A stretch of DNA of 64,000 bases, from contig NZ_JAAOCA010000020.1 of the NCBI RefSeq assembly GCF_014694385.1, positions 54,641 to 118,640 of the forward strand, given 5' to 3'. Shown here piece by piece: positions 7,954 to 16,734 of this stretch. The DNA is from Pseudomonas typographi (GTDB lineage Bacteria; Pseudomonadota; Gammaproteobacteria; Pseudomonadales; Pseudomonadaceae). The stretch's first letter is position 1; every line of letters begins with the position of its first letter. The position numbers were made by a program, and so were the translations under genes. Under the pieces are notes generated by a model that did no database searches, was not told where the DNA came from, and saw nothing but the letters and a program-made list of their open reading frames with translations.

Positions 7954-9120
7954 ATGAACCTGATGCCTGATTTCGCCCGCATGAAACACGACCTGGCACG
8001 TTTGGTCGCGATCAATACCGAAAACCCCCCGGGCCATGAGCTGGACGCTGCCCGCTACCTGCACGAAGTGCTGCAAGCGGAAGGTTTCGACCTGTCGTTG
8101 TCTGAATACAAGCCGGGCCGGGTCAACGTTATCGCCACGTACCCCAACGGTGCTGGGCCGACGTTCGCCTTTAATACCCACATCGACACCGTACCCGCCG
8201 GGGAAGGTTGGAGCACTGACCCCTTTGTGCTGCATGAGGCCGATGGCAAGCTGTTCGGCCGCGGCAGTTGCGATGCCAAGGGCCCCATGGCAGCCATGAT
8301 CGAAGCGTGCCGCTTGCTGATCGCGGCCAAGGCCCATTGGGCCGGTACGCTGATGGCGGTGTTCACCGCCGATGAAGAAATCGCCAGTGAAGGCGCCAAG
8401 CACTACGTGGCTAACCAGCCGCCGAAGATCGACTTTGCGGTGATTGGCGAACCCACATCGAATACCGCCTTCACCGCGCACAAGGGCAGCCTGCGCCCGC
8501 TGGTTCGGGTACATGGGGTCACCGCCCACTCCGGCACCCCACACTTGGGGGAAAATGCCATCTACCGTGCCGGCCAGTTGTTGGGCTTGATCGAGCACCA
8601 CCATGAGCAGGTGGTCAAGTGCAAGTGCCATGACTTGGTCGGCCATGCTAGCCTGACCGTGACGCGCATCCATGGCGGCCATGCCGACAACGTGGTGCCG
8701 GGGGCCTGTGACCTGCTGCTGGACCGGCGCATGGTGCCGGGCGAGGACGAAGCCGCCGTGAAGGCCGAGATCGACGCCTTGCTCGCCCTGGCCAATGAGC
8801 GTTTCGGTGTGCGCGCCGAGGTTATCGAGTACAAACCCACCACCGGCGGGGCCACCCAGACCGCGCTTGACGCGCCCATCGTGCAGGCGAGCCTGGCCGC
8901 CTGCCGCGAGCATAACCACGGTAACGGTGGCCCCTTCGGCTTCCAGGGCGGCTGTGACCTGGTGCACTTCCGTAGCTTGGGCACCACTGGCACGGTGATT
9001 GGCCCAGGCACGCTGGCCGTGGCGCACAAGCCCGATGAATTCGTACCGATCGACGAATTCATCGCCTCGGCGTCGATCTACCGCGACATCGCGCTGCAAA
9101 TGCTGCGCAAGGGCGCTTGA
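7954..9120 (+). CDS. M20 family metallo-amidohydrolase (ArgE/DapE-like)
   Basis: 388-aa cytoplasmic zinc hydrolase that would cleave an N-acyl or peptide-type amide. The metal and catalytic residues of the M20 family are visible: HIDTVP (His ligand and Asp), GRGSCDAKGPMAAM (bridging Asp), TADEEIASEG (catalytic Glu and ligand Glu), GEPTSN (ligand Glu) and VAHKPDEF (final His). The dimerisation 'lid' domain lies between, with GVTAHSGTPHLGENAI. The ATG at 7954 has GAGGTG upstream. Placed right after a transporter for an amino-acid-like compound, it probably deacylates the imported substrate or a downstream intermediate; the acyl group is unknown. Confidence 0.93.
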   Translation: MNLMPDFARMKHDLARLVAINTENPPGHELDAARYLHEVLQAEGFDLSLSEYKPGRVNVIATYPNGAGPTFAFNTHIDTVPAGEGWSTDPFVLHEADGKLFGRGSCDAKGPMAAMIEACRLLIAAKAHWAGTLMAVFTADEEIASEGAKHYVANQPPKIDFAVIGEPTSNTAFTAHKGSLRPLVRVHGVTAHSGTPHLGENAIYRAGQLLGLIEHHHEQVVKCKCHDLVGHASLTVTRIHGGHADNVVPGACDLLLDRRMVPGEDEAAVKAEIDALLALANERFGVRAEVIEYKPTTGGATQTALDAPIVQASLAACREHNHGNGGPFGFQGGCDLVHFRSLGTTGTVIGPGTLAVAHKPDEFVPIDEFIASASIYRDIALQMLRKGA

Positions 9121-9123
9121 ACC

Positions 9124-10221
9124 ATGCGCGCGGAGTTGCGTACGGCCCACCTGCACTACGGCAATGGCGTGCAGTTGCATACCGCGGCTTCTGGCAACGT
9201 GGCCAGCTTGCACGCCCTTTACTTGCTTTTGCACGATGAAAACCTCGACGCCATCGCAGAAGTGCGCATCAACATTCCCTACCTCAATGGCTATGGCCCG
9301 CAGGCGGTGATCGATGACGCCCTCGCCACCCTGGCCAAGGCCAACTGGGCACAAGGCGCTGGGGCGTTGCTTGCCGAACTGGACGAATGGGCCGCCGGCT
9401 GCACGTTGCCGGTGCGTAACCTGATCGACGTGGCGTTGCACGATTGGCTGGCCAAGCGCGCCGGGGTTGCGCTAGCCGTTTATCTCGGCGCGCAACCGGC
9501 GCCGAACGCGGCCTGGGGCACTAACCAGACGTTGTTCTGGTCGCCCTTCGATACCTTTATTCAGCAGGCGCGGGCCTATGTTGCGCGGGGCTATCGCGAG
9601 CTGAAGGTGCGTGTGGCCGTGGCTGATTTCGCCGAAGACCTGCGGCGTATCAAAGCCCTGCGCGATGAATTCGGCGACGAGGTGAAGATCAGTGCCGACG
9701 CCAACGGCCAATGGTCCTACGCGGGCGCCCAGCACCACCTCGACCTGCTGGCAGGCTATGGGCTGGCCTACCTTGAACAGCCCATCGCCGCCGGTGATTG
9801 GGATGCCCTGGGGCGGCTCGCCGAAACCAGCCCGCTGCCGCTGATGGTCGATGAAAGCCTGGCAAGCCCCGAAGACGTGGCGCGGCTGTGCGAACTGCGC
9901 GGGCGGATATGGGCCCACCTCAAGCTGGTCAAGCTCGGCGGCATCGGCCCCAGCATTGCCGCGGCCCACTCACTGCAGCGGGCCGGGGTGCCGTTCATGA
10001 TCGGCCAAATGAATGAAGGCGCCGCGGCGACCGCCGCGGCACTTCACGTGGCCTGTGCCACCGGGCCGGCGTTTGCCGAGCTGTACGGGGCCGACGGCCT
10101 GGTCGACGACGCCGCAGCCGGCATCCGCTATGCCGCCGGCCGTGTGCAGGCGGCTGCACAGCCAGGCCTGGGGGTCACTTTCGATGCCACTAAAACCCAA
10201 CTCATTCGGAGTTTTCAATGA
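9124..10221 (+). CDS. Enolase-superfamily enzyme (MR/MLE family) with a KxR motif
   Basis: 365 aa, TIM-barrel with capping domain. Metal ligands are clear: D192 (SADANGQW), E218 (YLEQP) and D243 (MVDES). The opposite-face lysine is in HLKLVKLGG (K267 or K270). Members of the MLE subgroup normally carry KxK on strand 2, where the second Lys is the acid/base; here it reads K161-V-R163. The family includes dipeptide epimerases, N-succinyl-amino-acid racemases, cycloisomerases and dehydratases. With Arg at that position a one-base mechanism, such as dehydration or cycloisomerisation, is as likely as racemisation. Starts 3 nt after the M20 gene and overlaps the next gene by 4 nt (ATGA), so it is translationally coupled. 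Confidence 0.92.
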   Translation: MRAELRTAHLHYGNGVQLHTAASGNVASLHALYLLLHDENLDAIAEVRINIPYLNGYGPQAVIDDALATLAKANWAQGAGALLAELDEWAAGCTLPVRNLIDVALHDWLAKRAGVALAVYLGAQPAPNAAWGTNQTLFWSPFDTFIQQARAYVARGYRELKVRVAVADFAEDLRRIKALRDEFGDEVKISADANGQWSYAGAQHHLDLLAGYGLAYLEQPIAAGDWDALGRLAETSPLPLMVDESLASPEDVARLCELRGRIWAHLKLVKLGGIGPSIAAAHSLQRAGVPFMIGQMNEGAAATAAALHVACATGPAFAELYGADGLVDDAAAGIRYAAGRVQAAAQPGLGVTFDATKTQLIRSFQ

Positions 10222-11390
10222 GCAACGCTGTTAGCAATGTTAGGCAGGGCGGCGAGTCCGCGTTCAGCCAAAGCGAGTACGCCGAGCGCATAAGCCGCGC
10301 CCGGGCGAACTTGCAGGCTGCCGGCATCGACGTGATGGTCGTCACCGGGCCTGAGAACATTTTTTACCTGACCGGCCAGCAAACACCCGGGTATTACACT
10401 TTCCAAGCGCTGGTATTGCCGGTAGACGGCGAACCGGTGTTCGTTATCCGCCAGTTGGAATACTTCAACTTCATCTCTAACACGTTCATCAGCGACGCGG
10501 CCATTTACACCGACGGCGACGACCCGGTGAATTTCCTCGTCGACATGATCCAGAAAAAAGGCTGGGGTGGCCGCCGGGTGGCCATCGACAAACGTGGCTG
10601 GTTCTTGCCGATTGCCGTGTACGAAGCGCTTCAGAGCAAACTGGGCAAGCTCTATGACGGCGCGGGCACCATCGAGCAATTGCGCGCGATAAAATCGCCG
10701 GCCGAGGTGGCCAAGCTGGAACAGGCGGCCCGCTATGTAGACGCTGGCATGCGCGCCGGGCTTGCCGCGGTCAAAGCGGGCGCCAGCGAGAACGACTTCG
10801 TGGCGGCCATGTTGCACGCCTCGATCAGCGCGGGTTCGGAATACATGGGCATGGAACCGCTGGTCTCGTGCGGCCCGCGTAGCGGCATCCCCCATGGCAC
10901 TTGGCGCCGCCGCAAGGTCGCCGAAGGCGAGCCGGCCTTCTTGGAAATGGCCGCCGTGCACGACCGCTACCACGCTGCGCTGATGCGTTCAGCCTGGGTC
11001 GGCAAGCCGCCGCAACAGGCCATCGACATGGAGAAAGCCTGCCAGGAAGCGCTACAGGCCGCGCTGGATGCGCTCAAGCCTGGCGAGCCTTGCGAAGCCG
11101 CGCATTTGGCCTGCCAGGCGGTCATCGACCGGGCTGGGTACACCGATGCGTTCAAGAAGCGCACCGGCTACTCGGTGGGTATTTCCTTTGCGCCGGACTG
11201 GGGCGAGGGTTCCATCCTTAGCCTCTACACCGGGGTGAAAACCGAGCTGCGGCCCGGCATGGCGTTCCATATTCCACCGGCGTTGCGCATCTATGGGCAG
11301 TTCACCGTAGGGGTTAGCGAAACCGTGGTGGTCACCGAAACAGGTTGCCGGGTGCTCGGCACCCTCGAACGGCCAATGCTCGTCGTTTGA
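10218..11390 (+). CDS. M24-fold hydrolase of creatinase/ectoine hydrolase (DoeA) type
   Basis: 390 aa: an N-terminal creatinase domain (about 20-155) and a C-terminal pita-bread domain (about 160-390). The five metal ligands of Xaa-Pro aminopeptidases are not conserved: the first Asp position reads PAFLEMAAVHDRYHA, and the DWGEG and FHIPPALRIYG segments replace the usual His and Glu contexts. Residues in the positions used by metal-free creatinase are present: H226 (IPHGTW), E243 and E368 (VGVSETVVV). The YSVGISFAPDWGE segment resembles ectoine hydrolase. Predicted to hydrolyse a C-N bond in a small amidine-, urea- or lactam-like compound rather than a peptide (inference). Starts within the stop of the preceding gene. 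Confidence 0.88.
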   Translation: MSNAVSNVRQGGESAFSQSEYAERISRARANLQAAGIDVMVVTGPENIFYLTGQQTPGYYTFQALVLPVDGEPVFVIRQLEYFNFISNTFISDAAIYTDGDDPVNFLVDMIQKKGWGGRRVAIDKRGWFLPIAVYEALQSKLGKLYDGAGTIEQLRAIKSPAEVAKLEQAARYVDAGMRAGLAAVKAGASENDFVAAMLHASISAGSEYMGMEPLVSCGPRSGIPHGTWRRRKVAEGEPAFLEMAAVHDRYHAALMRSAWVGKPPQQAIDMEKACQEALQAALDALKPGEPCEAAHLACQAVIDRAGYTDAFKKRTGYSVGISFAPDWGEGSILSLYTGVKTELRPGMAFHIPPALRIYGQFTVGVSETVVVTETGCRVLGTLERPMLVV

Positions 11391-11399
11391 GTTCACTCA

Positions 11400-11433
11400 G
11401 GGTGCGCCCGCGCAGGGCGCCCCACCTCTTTTT
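11400..11433 (+). terminator. Attenuator-like hairpin plus T-run between M24 and lyase genes
   Basis: In the 55-nt gap after the M24 gene, GGGTGCGCC and GGGCGCCC can pair with one mismatch around a short loop, followed by TTTTT at 11429-11433. It could act as a partial terminator that lowers expression of the last gene. The stem is imperfect, so strength is uncertain. Confidence 0.45.
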
Positions 11434-11445
11434 ACAGGACTTCGC

Positions 11446-12366
11446 ATGAAAGATATCCAGGAATGCCGCGATCGCCTCAAGGGCATTTTCAACATCACCG
11501 TGACCCCGTTCGACAGCGCCGGGGAATTCGATTTTGCCGCCATGGCTGAAAACATCGAGCGGGTGATTGCGTTGGGCTACGATGGTTTGCTCATCGGCGG
11601 CACCTACGGTGAATTCCCGGTAATGACCACCGAGGAGCGCGCCACGTTGTTTCGCCGGGTCATGGACATCGTCGGCGACCGGGTGCCGGTGATGCTTTGC
11701 AGCGCTGGCTCCGATGCCCGCACCGTGCGCGACCTCACCGTTCTGGCCGGCGAACTGGGCGGCTTGCCGATGGTCACCCCGCCTTTCGTGTCGGAGATCA
11801 CCGATGCGCAGATCGTGGCGTTCTTCAAGCAAATGGCGCCGCTGTCGAAAACCGGCATTTTGATCTACAACGCGCCTGGCATCGGTATCACCCTGCCTGT
11901 GCCGGTGATCCAGCAACTGGCCGGCATCGAGGCCGTGGTAGGCGTCAAGCAGGGCGACCTCACCCCCACGGTGATCGACCAGTTGGCCAACACCTTGGGC
12001 GGCAAGCTCAAACTGTTCTGCGCCTCGGACATGGTATTCCCTGGGCCGATGATGGCCGGCTTCGATGGCATCAGCAGTACCCAGAGCGGTGCAGTGCCCG
12101 AGGTCATCCTGGCGACGTTCCGCGCCATCGAGCGGGGTGATGCCAAGGCCGCGATCGACCTGCACCAAGCCTGGTACCCGCTGCGCGCCTTGGCCCGCAA
12201 GCATGGCCAGCCGCAATTGACCAAGGCGGCGATGAACCTGCGCGGCTTCAAGGGGGGCTCGGTACGGGCGCCGCTGCTCGACCTGCAAGGCGCAGCGCTG
12301 GAAGAGGTGGCGGCGGTGATGGCGGCGTTGGCGCAAGACCCACGTACCGGTGTGGCCCTGGGCTGA
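11446..12366 (+). CDS. Dihydrodipicolinate synthase/N-acetylneuraminate lyase family protein
   Basis: 306-aa TIM-barrel Schiff-base enzyme. The pyruvate-binding pocket reads GGTYGE (51-56, GTTGE in DapA), the catalytic tyrosine is Y141 in LIYNAPG and the Schiff-base lysine is K168 in VVGVKQGD. The family includes aldolases and dehydratases acting on 2-keto acids, including hydroxyproline-derived rings and sugar acids. A biosynthetic DapA is unlikely given this catabolic context. It ends five bases before the ErsA terminator on the other strand, which defines the right edge of the inserted block. Confidence 0.92.
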   Translation: MKDIQECRDRLKGIFNITVTPFDSAGEFDFAAMAENIERVIALGYDGLLIGGTYGEFPVMTTEERATLFRRVMDIVGDRVPVMLCSAGSDARTVRDLTVLAGELGGLPMVTPPFVSEITDAQIVAFFKQMAPLSKTGILIYNAPGIGITLPVPVIQQLAGIEAVVGVKQGDLTPTVIDQLANTLGGKLKLFCASDMVFPGPMMAGFDGISSTQSGAVPEVILATFRAIERGDAKAAIDLHQAWYPLRALARKHGQPQLTKAAMNLRGFKGGSVRAPLLDLQGAALEEVAAVMAALAQDPRTGVALG

Positions 12367-12370
12367 AGGC

Positions 12371-12414
12371 AAAAAAAACCCCGGACTTCGAATGGGGAGG
12401 GGGAAGTTCCGGGG
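12371..12414 (-). terminator. Rho-independent terminator of ErsA (and polA read-through)
   Basis: On the minus strand CCCCGGAACTT (12404-12414) pairs with AAGTCCGGGG (12379-12388) with one bulged base around a 15-nt loop and runs into eight T (12371-12378). Confidence 0.9.
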
Positions 12415-12493
12415 CTCAAGCCTGGACGCGTGGTCCAGATATCTGCCAACACTTAACACAACATAGGAGCATCGAAAGGCTTCACAGCCATTC
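12371..12493 (-). ncRNA. ersA: Small regulatory RNA ErsA
   Basis: About 123 nt on the minus strand between the block's last gene and the polA stop, the position of ErsA in P. aeruginosa and of Spot 42 in enterobacteria (next to polA, on its strand). It contains a pyrimidine-rich single-stranded stretch (CCCCCTCCCC) in the loop of the 3' hairpin, matching the C-rich seed described for ErsA, and ends in a GC-rich stem with eight U. An AlgU-type promoter lies just upstream. Start is inferred from the promoter. ErsA is known as an envelope-stress and biofilm regulator acting through Hfq. Confidence 0.85.
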
Positions 12494-12499
12494 GCAAAC

Positions 12500-12527
12500 T
12501 CTGAGTGTGTTTTTGCCGGGTTAGTTC
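12500..12527 (-). promoter_or_regulatory. AlgU (sigma-22/sigma-E-type) promoter of ersA
   Basis: Reading the minus strand, GAACTA (12522-12527) and TCAGA (12500-12504) are 17 nt apart. This is close to the extracytoplasmic consensus GAACTT-N16/17-TCTGA and fits the known AlgU dependence of ErsA. Confidence 0.75.
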
Positions 12528-12595
12528 CCCCGGGCGGGGCTGAAAACGCGAATGTGAAGCAGTTTTCATAAACCCGCCCTATGGCACTTTGGCCG

Positions 12596-15352
12596 TCAAT
12601 GGGCCTCGTCCCAATTGTCGCCCACGCCGGTTTCCACCAGCAGGGGCACGGCCAGCGTGGCGGCTTCGCCCATATGCCGGCGCAGTTGGCCGGTCACGGT
12701 TTCGACCAAGTCTTCTCGCACCTCCAGCACCAGTTCATCGTGTACCTGCAGGATCATTCGCGCATCCAGGCCACTGCTTTGCAGCCACTGGTCGACGCCA
12801 ATCATGGCCTTCTTGATGATGTCGGCGGCGGTGCCTTGCATCGGCGCGTTGATGGCGGTGCGTTCCGCCGCGCGGCGCAGCGCCGGGTTGTTGGCTTTGA
12901 TGTCTGGCACGTAGAGGCGGCGCCCGAACAGGGTTTCGACGAAGCCTTGCTCGGCGGCTTGGGCGCGGGTGCGCTCCATGTACGCCAGCACCCCAGGGTA
13001 GCGCGTGAAGTAGCGGTCGATGTAGGCCTGGGATTGCCGGCGGTCCACGCCGATCTGGCGGGCCAGGCCGAAGGCGCTCATGCCGTAGATCAGGCCGAAA
13101 TTGATCGCCTTGGCGCTGCGGCGCATGTCGCCGGTGACCTCATCCAGCGCCATGCCGAACACCTCGGCGGCTGTGGCGCGGTGCACGTCCAGGTCATTGC
13201 GAAACGCATGCAGCAGGCCTTCATCCTTGGCCAGGTGGGCCATGATGCGCAGTTCGATTTGCGAATAATCGGCCGCCACCAGCTTATACCCCGGCGCGGC
13301 GATGAACGCCTGGCGGATGCGCCGCCCTTCGGCAGTGCGTATAGGGATGTTTTGCAGGTTCGGCTCGCTCGAAGACAACCGCCCGGTGGCGGCGATCGCC
13401 TGGCCATAGGAGGTGTGGATGCGCCCGGTACGGGGGTTGATTTGCTCGGGCAGGCGGTCGGTGTAGGTGCTCTTGAGCTTGCTCAGCGTGCGGTATTGCA
13501 TCAGCACCTTGGGCAGCGGGTAATCCTGCTCGGCCAGTTCCGCCAGCACGGCTTCGGCGGTGGAGGGCTGGCCGGTGGCGGTTTTGCTCAGCACCGGCAG
13601 GCCGAGTTTTTCGTAAAGGATGGCCCCCAATTGCTTGGGCGAGCCGAGGTTGAACGCTTCGCCGGCGATGTCGAAGGCCTCACGCTCCAGGGCGACCAAC
13701 TTTTCGCCCAGCTCTAGGCTCTGGGCGCCGAGCAGCTTGCCGTCGACCAGTGCCCCGGTGCGTTCGATACGTGCCAGTACTGGCACCAGCGGCATTTCGA
13801 TGTCGCGCAGCACCGGCTCAAGGCTTGGTATCTCGGCCAGTTTTGCGCTCAAGGTATGGTGCAGGCGCAGCGTCACGTCGGCGTCTTCGGCAGCGTAAGG
13901 CCCCGCTTGCTCCAGGGCGATCTGGTCGAAGGTCAGCTGCTTGGCACCCTTGCCGGCGATATCGGTGAAGGAGACCGCCGTGTGCCCCAGGTAACGCGCC
14001 GCCAGGCTGTCCAGGTCGTGGCGGGTGGCGGTGGCATCGAGCACGTAGGATTCGAGCATGGTGTCGAACGCCACCCCTTGCACCTGGATGCCGGCATTGC
14101 GGTCACCGCCGATGGCGCAGTTGGCCAGCACGTTCATGTCGAACTTGGCATGTTGCGCCACCTTGGCCTTGGCCGGGTCTTCCAGCAGCGGCTGCAAGGC
14201 GCGCAGCACGCTGTCGCGGTCCAGTTGCTCGGGCACGCCCATGTAGGAATGGGTCAGTGGGATGTACGCCGCCTCGTACGGCTCGACCGCAAACGACACA
14301 CCGACCAGAGCGGCGCGCTGGGGATCGAGCCCGGTGGTTTCGGTGTCGAAGGCGAACAGTTCGGCCTGCTCCAGTTTGGCCAGCCAGGCGTCGAAGCGAT
14401 CGGGGTCCAGGATCGTCTCGTAGCGTGTTTCTACCGTAGGCATGGCAGGCTCTGGCGCTTGGCCTGTGGCCGCCGCCTCGCGCTGCAGTTCTTCGAGCGG
14501 GCCTTTGAATTCCAGCTCTGAGTACAGGGCCATGAGCATTTCGCGGTCTTGCTCACCGCACATCAGGGAGTCGAGTTCGATGTCGAGCGCCACGTCGGTT
14601 TTGATGGTGGCCAACTCGTATGATAAGAACGCCATGTCCCGATGTTCCTCGAGTTTGGCCGGCAGGCCCTTGGCGCCGCGAAGGGGCAGCGCCGGGACTT
14701 TGTCGAGGTTCTCGTATAACTGCGCCAGGCCACCGCCAATGCCCACCAGCAGGCCCTGGGCGGTTTTTTCGCCGACGCCGGGTACGCCCGGAATGTTGTC
14801 GACTTTGTCGCCCATCAGCGCCAGGTAGTCGATGATGTGCTCTGGGCCCACGCCGAACTTTTCGCGCACGCCGGCCACGTCCAGGGCGCTGCCGGTCATG
14901 GTGTTGACCAGGGTGATGTGCTCGTTGACCAACTGTGCCATGTCTTTGTCGCCGGTGGAAATCACCACCTCGCGCCCGGCCGCGGCGCTTTGCCGGGCCA
15001 GGGTGCCGATCACGTCGTCGGCCTCGACCCCCTCCACGCACAGCAGCGGGTAGCCGAGCGCCCGCACGCTCTGGTGCAGCGGCTCGACTTGCACGCGCAG
15101 GTCTTCGGGCATACTGGGCCGGTTGGCTTTGTATTCGGCGAACAGTTGGTCGCGGAACGTGCCACCCTTGGCGTCGAACACCACCGCGAAGGGGCTGTCG
15201 GGGTACTGCTTACGCAGGCTTTTGAGCATATTCAGCACACCCTTCACCGCGCCGGTGGGCATGCCTTTGGAGGTGGCCAGCGGCGGCAGCGCATGGAAGG
15301 CGCGGTAGAGGTAAGAGGAACCGTCCACCAGGACGAGAGGCGCTTGGCTCAT
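12596..15352 (-). CDS. polA: DNA polymerase I
   Basis: 918 aa from the ATG at 15352 (a TTG four codons earlier is also in frame). Three domains are complete. The N-terminal 5'-3' exonuclease has [15 protein letters not shown] and [12 protein letters not shown]. The 3'-5' proofreading exonuclease has [12 protein letters not shown] with intact DxE. The family A polymerase has motif A ([15 protein letters not shown]), motif B ([14 protein letters not shown]) and motif C (VHDELVLEV). Used for Okazaki fragment processing and excision repair. Unlike some bacterial Pol I, the proofreading residues are kept. Its 3' side leads into ErsA on the same strand; its 5' side is divergent from the DUF2782 gene. 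Confidence 0.99.
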   Translation of the reverse strand: MSQAPLVLVDGSSYLYRAFHALPPLATSKGMPTGAVKGVLNMLKSLRKQYPDSPFAVVFDAKGGTFRDQLFAEYKANRPSMPEDLRVQVEPLHQSVRALGYPLLCVEGVEADDVIGTLARQSAAAGREVVISTGDKDMAQLVNEHITLVNTMTGSALDVAGVREKFGVGPEHIIDYLALMGDKVDNIPGVPGVGEKTAQGLLVGIGGGLAQLYENLDKVPALPLRGAKGLPAKLEEHRDMAFLSYELATIKTDVALDIELDSLMCGEQDREMLMALYSELEFKGPLEELQREAAATGQAPEPAMPTVETRYETILDPDRFDAWLAKLEQAELFAFDTETTGLDPQRAALVGVSFAVEPYEAAYIPLTHSYMGVPEQLDRDSVLRALQPLLEDPAKAKVAQHAKFDMNVLANCAIGGDRNAGIQVQGVAFDTMLESYVLDATATRHDLDSLAARYLGHTAVSFTDIAGKGAKQLTFDQIALEQAGPYAAEDADVTLRLHHTLSAKLAEIPSLEPVLRDIEMPLVPVLARIERTGALVDGKLLGAQSLELGEKLVALEREAFDIAGEAFNLGSPKQLGAILYEKLGLPVLSKTATGQPSTAEAVLAELAEQDYPLPKVLMQYRTLSKLKSTYTDRLPEQINPRTGRIHTSYGQAIAATGRLSSSEPNLQNIPIRTAEGRRIRQAFIAAPGYKLVAADYSQIELRIMAHLAKDEGLLHAFRNDLDVHRATAAEVFGMALDEVTGDMRRSAKAINFGLIYGMSAFGLARQIGVDRRQSQAYIDRYFTRYPGVLAYMERTRAQAAEQGFVETLFGRRLYVPDIKANNPALRRAAERTAINAPMQGTAADIIKKAMIGVDQWLQSSGLDARMILQVHDELVLEVREDLVETVTGQLRRHMGEAATLAVPLLVETGVGDNWDEAH

Positions 15353-15421
15353 GGGCGAAATCAACCTTTATCGGCGGGGCCGAAGCTAGAATACGAAAAA
15401 CACGAAGGAGACAAGATTAAC

Positions 15422-15709
15422 ATGCGACTGCTTCCCTGCCTGTTGATTGCAGTGATGGCCTTCGGCGCCACCGGCCCGGCCTTGGCCGCTGGGCAGCCGC
15501 CCATGGCCGGCACCGAGGTGACCACCTACGACCAAGGCGCCGTGCGTATCCAGGAGTTTCGTGTCCGCGGCCAATTGTATCGGGTCAAGGTCATTCCCAA
15601 GCACGGCGTGCCCTATAACCTGGTACGCGCCGATGGCTCCGGCGATAATTTTATCCGCACCGACCAACCCGGCTTGCAGATCCCTCAATGGACCCTGTTG
15701 CAGTGGTAG
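15422..15709 (+). CDS. DUF2782 periplasmic protein
   Basis: 95 aa with a clear signal peptide (MRLLPCLLIAVMAFGATGPALAA). The rest reads as one small beta domain, with QEFRVRGQLYRVKVIPKHG and PYNLVRADGSGDN. This matches the DUF2782 family found between polA and thrB in many pseudomonads. ATG at 15422 has GAAGGAGA upstream. Function unknown; it precedes thrB by 65 nt on the same strand. Confidence 0.88.
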   Translation: MRLLPCLLIAVMAFGATGPALAAGQPPMAGTEVTTYDQGAVRIQEFRVRGQLYRVKVIPKHGVPYNLVRADGSGDNFIRTDQPGLQIPQWTLLQW

Positions 15710-15774
15710 AATCGCGCCTTCTCCATTAACCCGGCCCCTGCATGGCGCAGCGGCCCGCACCGGCGCGCGAGCAC

Positions 15775-16728
15775 ATGTCTGTTTTTACCCCCCTGACCCG
15801 GCCTGAGCTGGAAACCTTCCTTGCACCCTATGGCTTGGGCCGCCTGCGGGATTTTCAGGGGATTGCAGCCGGTAGCGAAAACAGCAACTTCTTTATCAGC
15901 CTGGAACAGGGCGAGTTCGTGCTGACGCTGGTCGAGCGAGGCCCGGTCGCCGAGATGCCGTTCTTCATCGAACTACTCGACGTGCTGCATAGCGCGGACC
16001 TGCCGGTGCCATTCGCGGTGCGCACCGAGGGCGGCATGGCGCTGCGCGAGCTGGCGGGTAAGCCCGCGCTGTTGCAGCCGCGCTTGGTGGGTAAGCATGT
16101 GCAGCAGCCGAATGCCCAGCACTGTGCGCAAGTGGGCGAACTGCTGGCGCATGTTCACCTGGCCACCCAGGGAGAGCGTTTGATCGAGCGCCGTACCGAC
16201 CGCGGCCTGGCGTGGATGTTGCGCGAGGGCGAGCAACTGATCGCCAAGATGGGCGCCGAAGACGCGGCCCTGCTACGTGGCGCGCTCGACGAAATCGGCC
16301 AGCAGCAGGCAGCGATCATGGCGTTGCCACGGGCTAACCTGCATGCTGACCTGTTTCGCGACAACGTGCTGTTCGAAGGCACCCACCTGACCGGTGTGAT
16401 CGACTTTTACAACGCCTGTTCCGGGCCCATGCTCTATGACGTGTGCATCAGCCTCAACGACTGGTGCTCCAAGGCCGATGGCAGCCTTGACTTGCCCCGT
16501 GCCAACGCCTGGTTGGGCGCCTATGCCGGGCTGCGGCGCTTCACCCCGGCCGAAGCGCACTTATGGCCGGTGATGCTGCGGGTGGCGTGCGTGCGCTTTT
16601 GGCTGTCGCGCCTGATCGCGGCGGAATCGTTCGCCAGCCGTGACGTGCTGGTGCACGACCCAGTAGAGTTGCAGCAGCGCCTGGCGCAGCGCCAGCAGGT
16701 TACGCTGGCATTGCCATTCGCACTGTAA
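15775..16728 (+). CDS. thrB: Homoserine kinase (ThrB, APH-like fold)
   Basis: 317 aa; phosphorylates homoserine in threonine synthesis. It belongs to the choline/aminoglycoside-kinase-like ThrB group, not the GHMP type of E. coli: it shows GSENSNFFISLEQGEFVLTL for nucleotide binding, the Brenner-like catalytic loop ANLHADLFRDNVLF and the metal-binding GVIDFYNACSG. The ATG at 15775 gives the usual length; a frame start at 15742 would add 11 residues. Confidence 0.95.
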   Translation: MSVFTPLTRPELETFLAPYGLGRLRDFQGIAAGSENSNFFISLEQGEFVLTLVERGPVAEMPFFIELLDVLHSADLPVPFAVRTEGGMALRELAGKPALLQPRLVGKHVQQPNAQHCAQVGELLAHVHLATQGERLIERRTDRGLAWMLREGEQLIAKMGAEDAALLRGALDEIGQQQAAIMALPRANLHADLFRDNVLFEGTHLTGVIDFYNACSGPMLYDVCISLNDWCSKADGSLDLPRANAWLGAYAGLRRFTPAEAHLWPVMLRVACVRFWLSRLIAAESFASRDVLVHDPVELQQRLAQRQQVTLALPFAL

Positions 16729-16734
16729 TACGAG

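Noticed and set aside
7693..9441. 582-aa open frame on the minus strand across the ATPase, M20 and epimerase genes
   Set aside because: It is antisense to three genes with complete motifs, and its His/Gln/Arg-rich composition without any domain is typical of a high-GC shadow frame.
761..12366. Idea that the catabolic block is a mobile island
   Set aside because: No integrase, transposase, tRNA or flanking direct repeat was seen; its limits are engB and ersA, so only synteny suggests insertion.
11332..12459. 375-aa minus-strand frame over the lyase gene and ErsA
   Set aside because: Antisense to a DHDPS homologue with its Schiff-base lysine in place, and it would run through the ErsA hairpin.
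12581..13717. 378-aa plus-strand frame over polA
   Set aside because: Antisense of the polymerase domain of polA; composition rich in His, Gln, Gly and Val as in other shadows.
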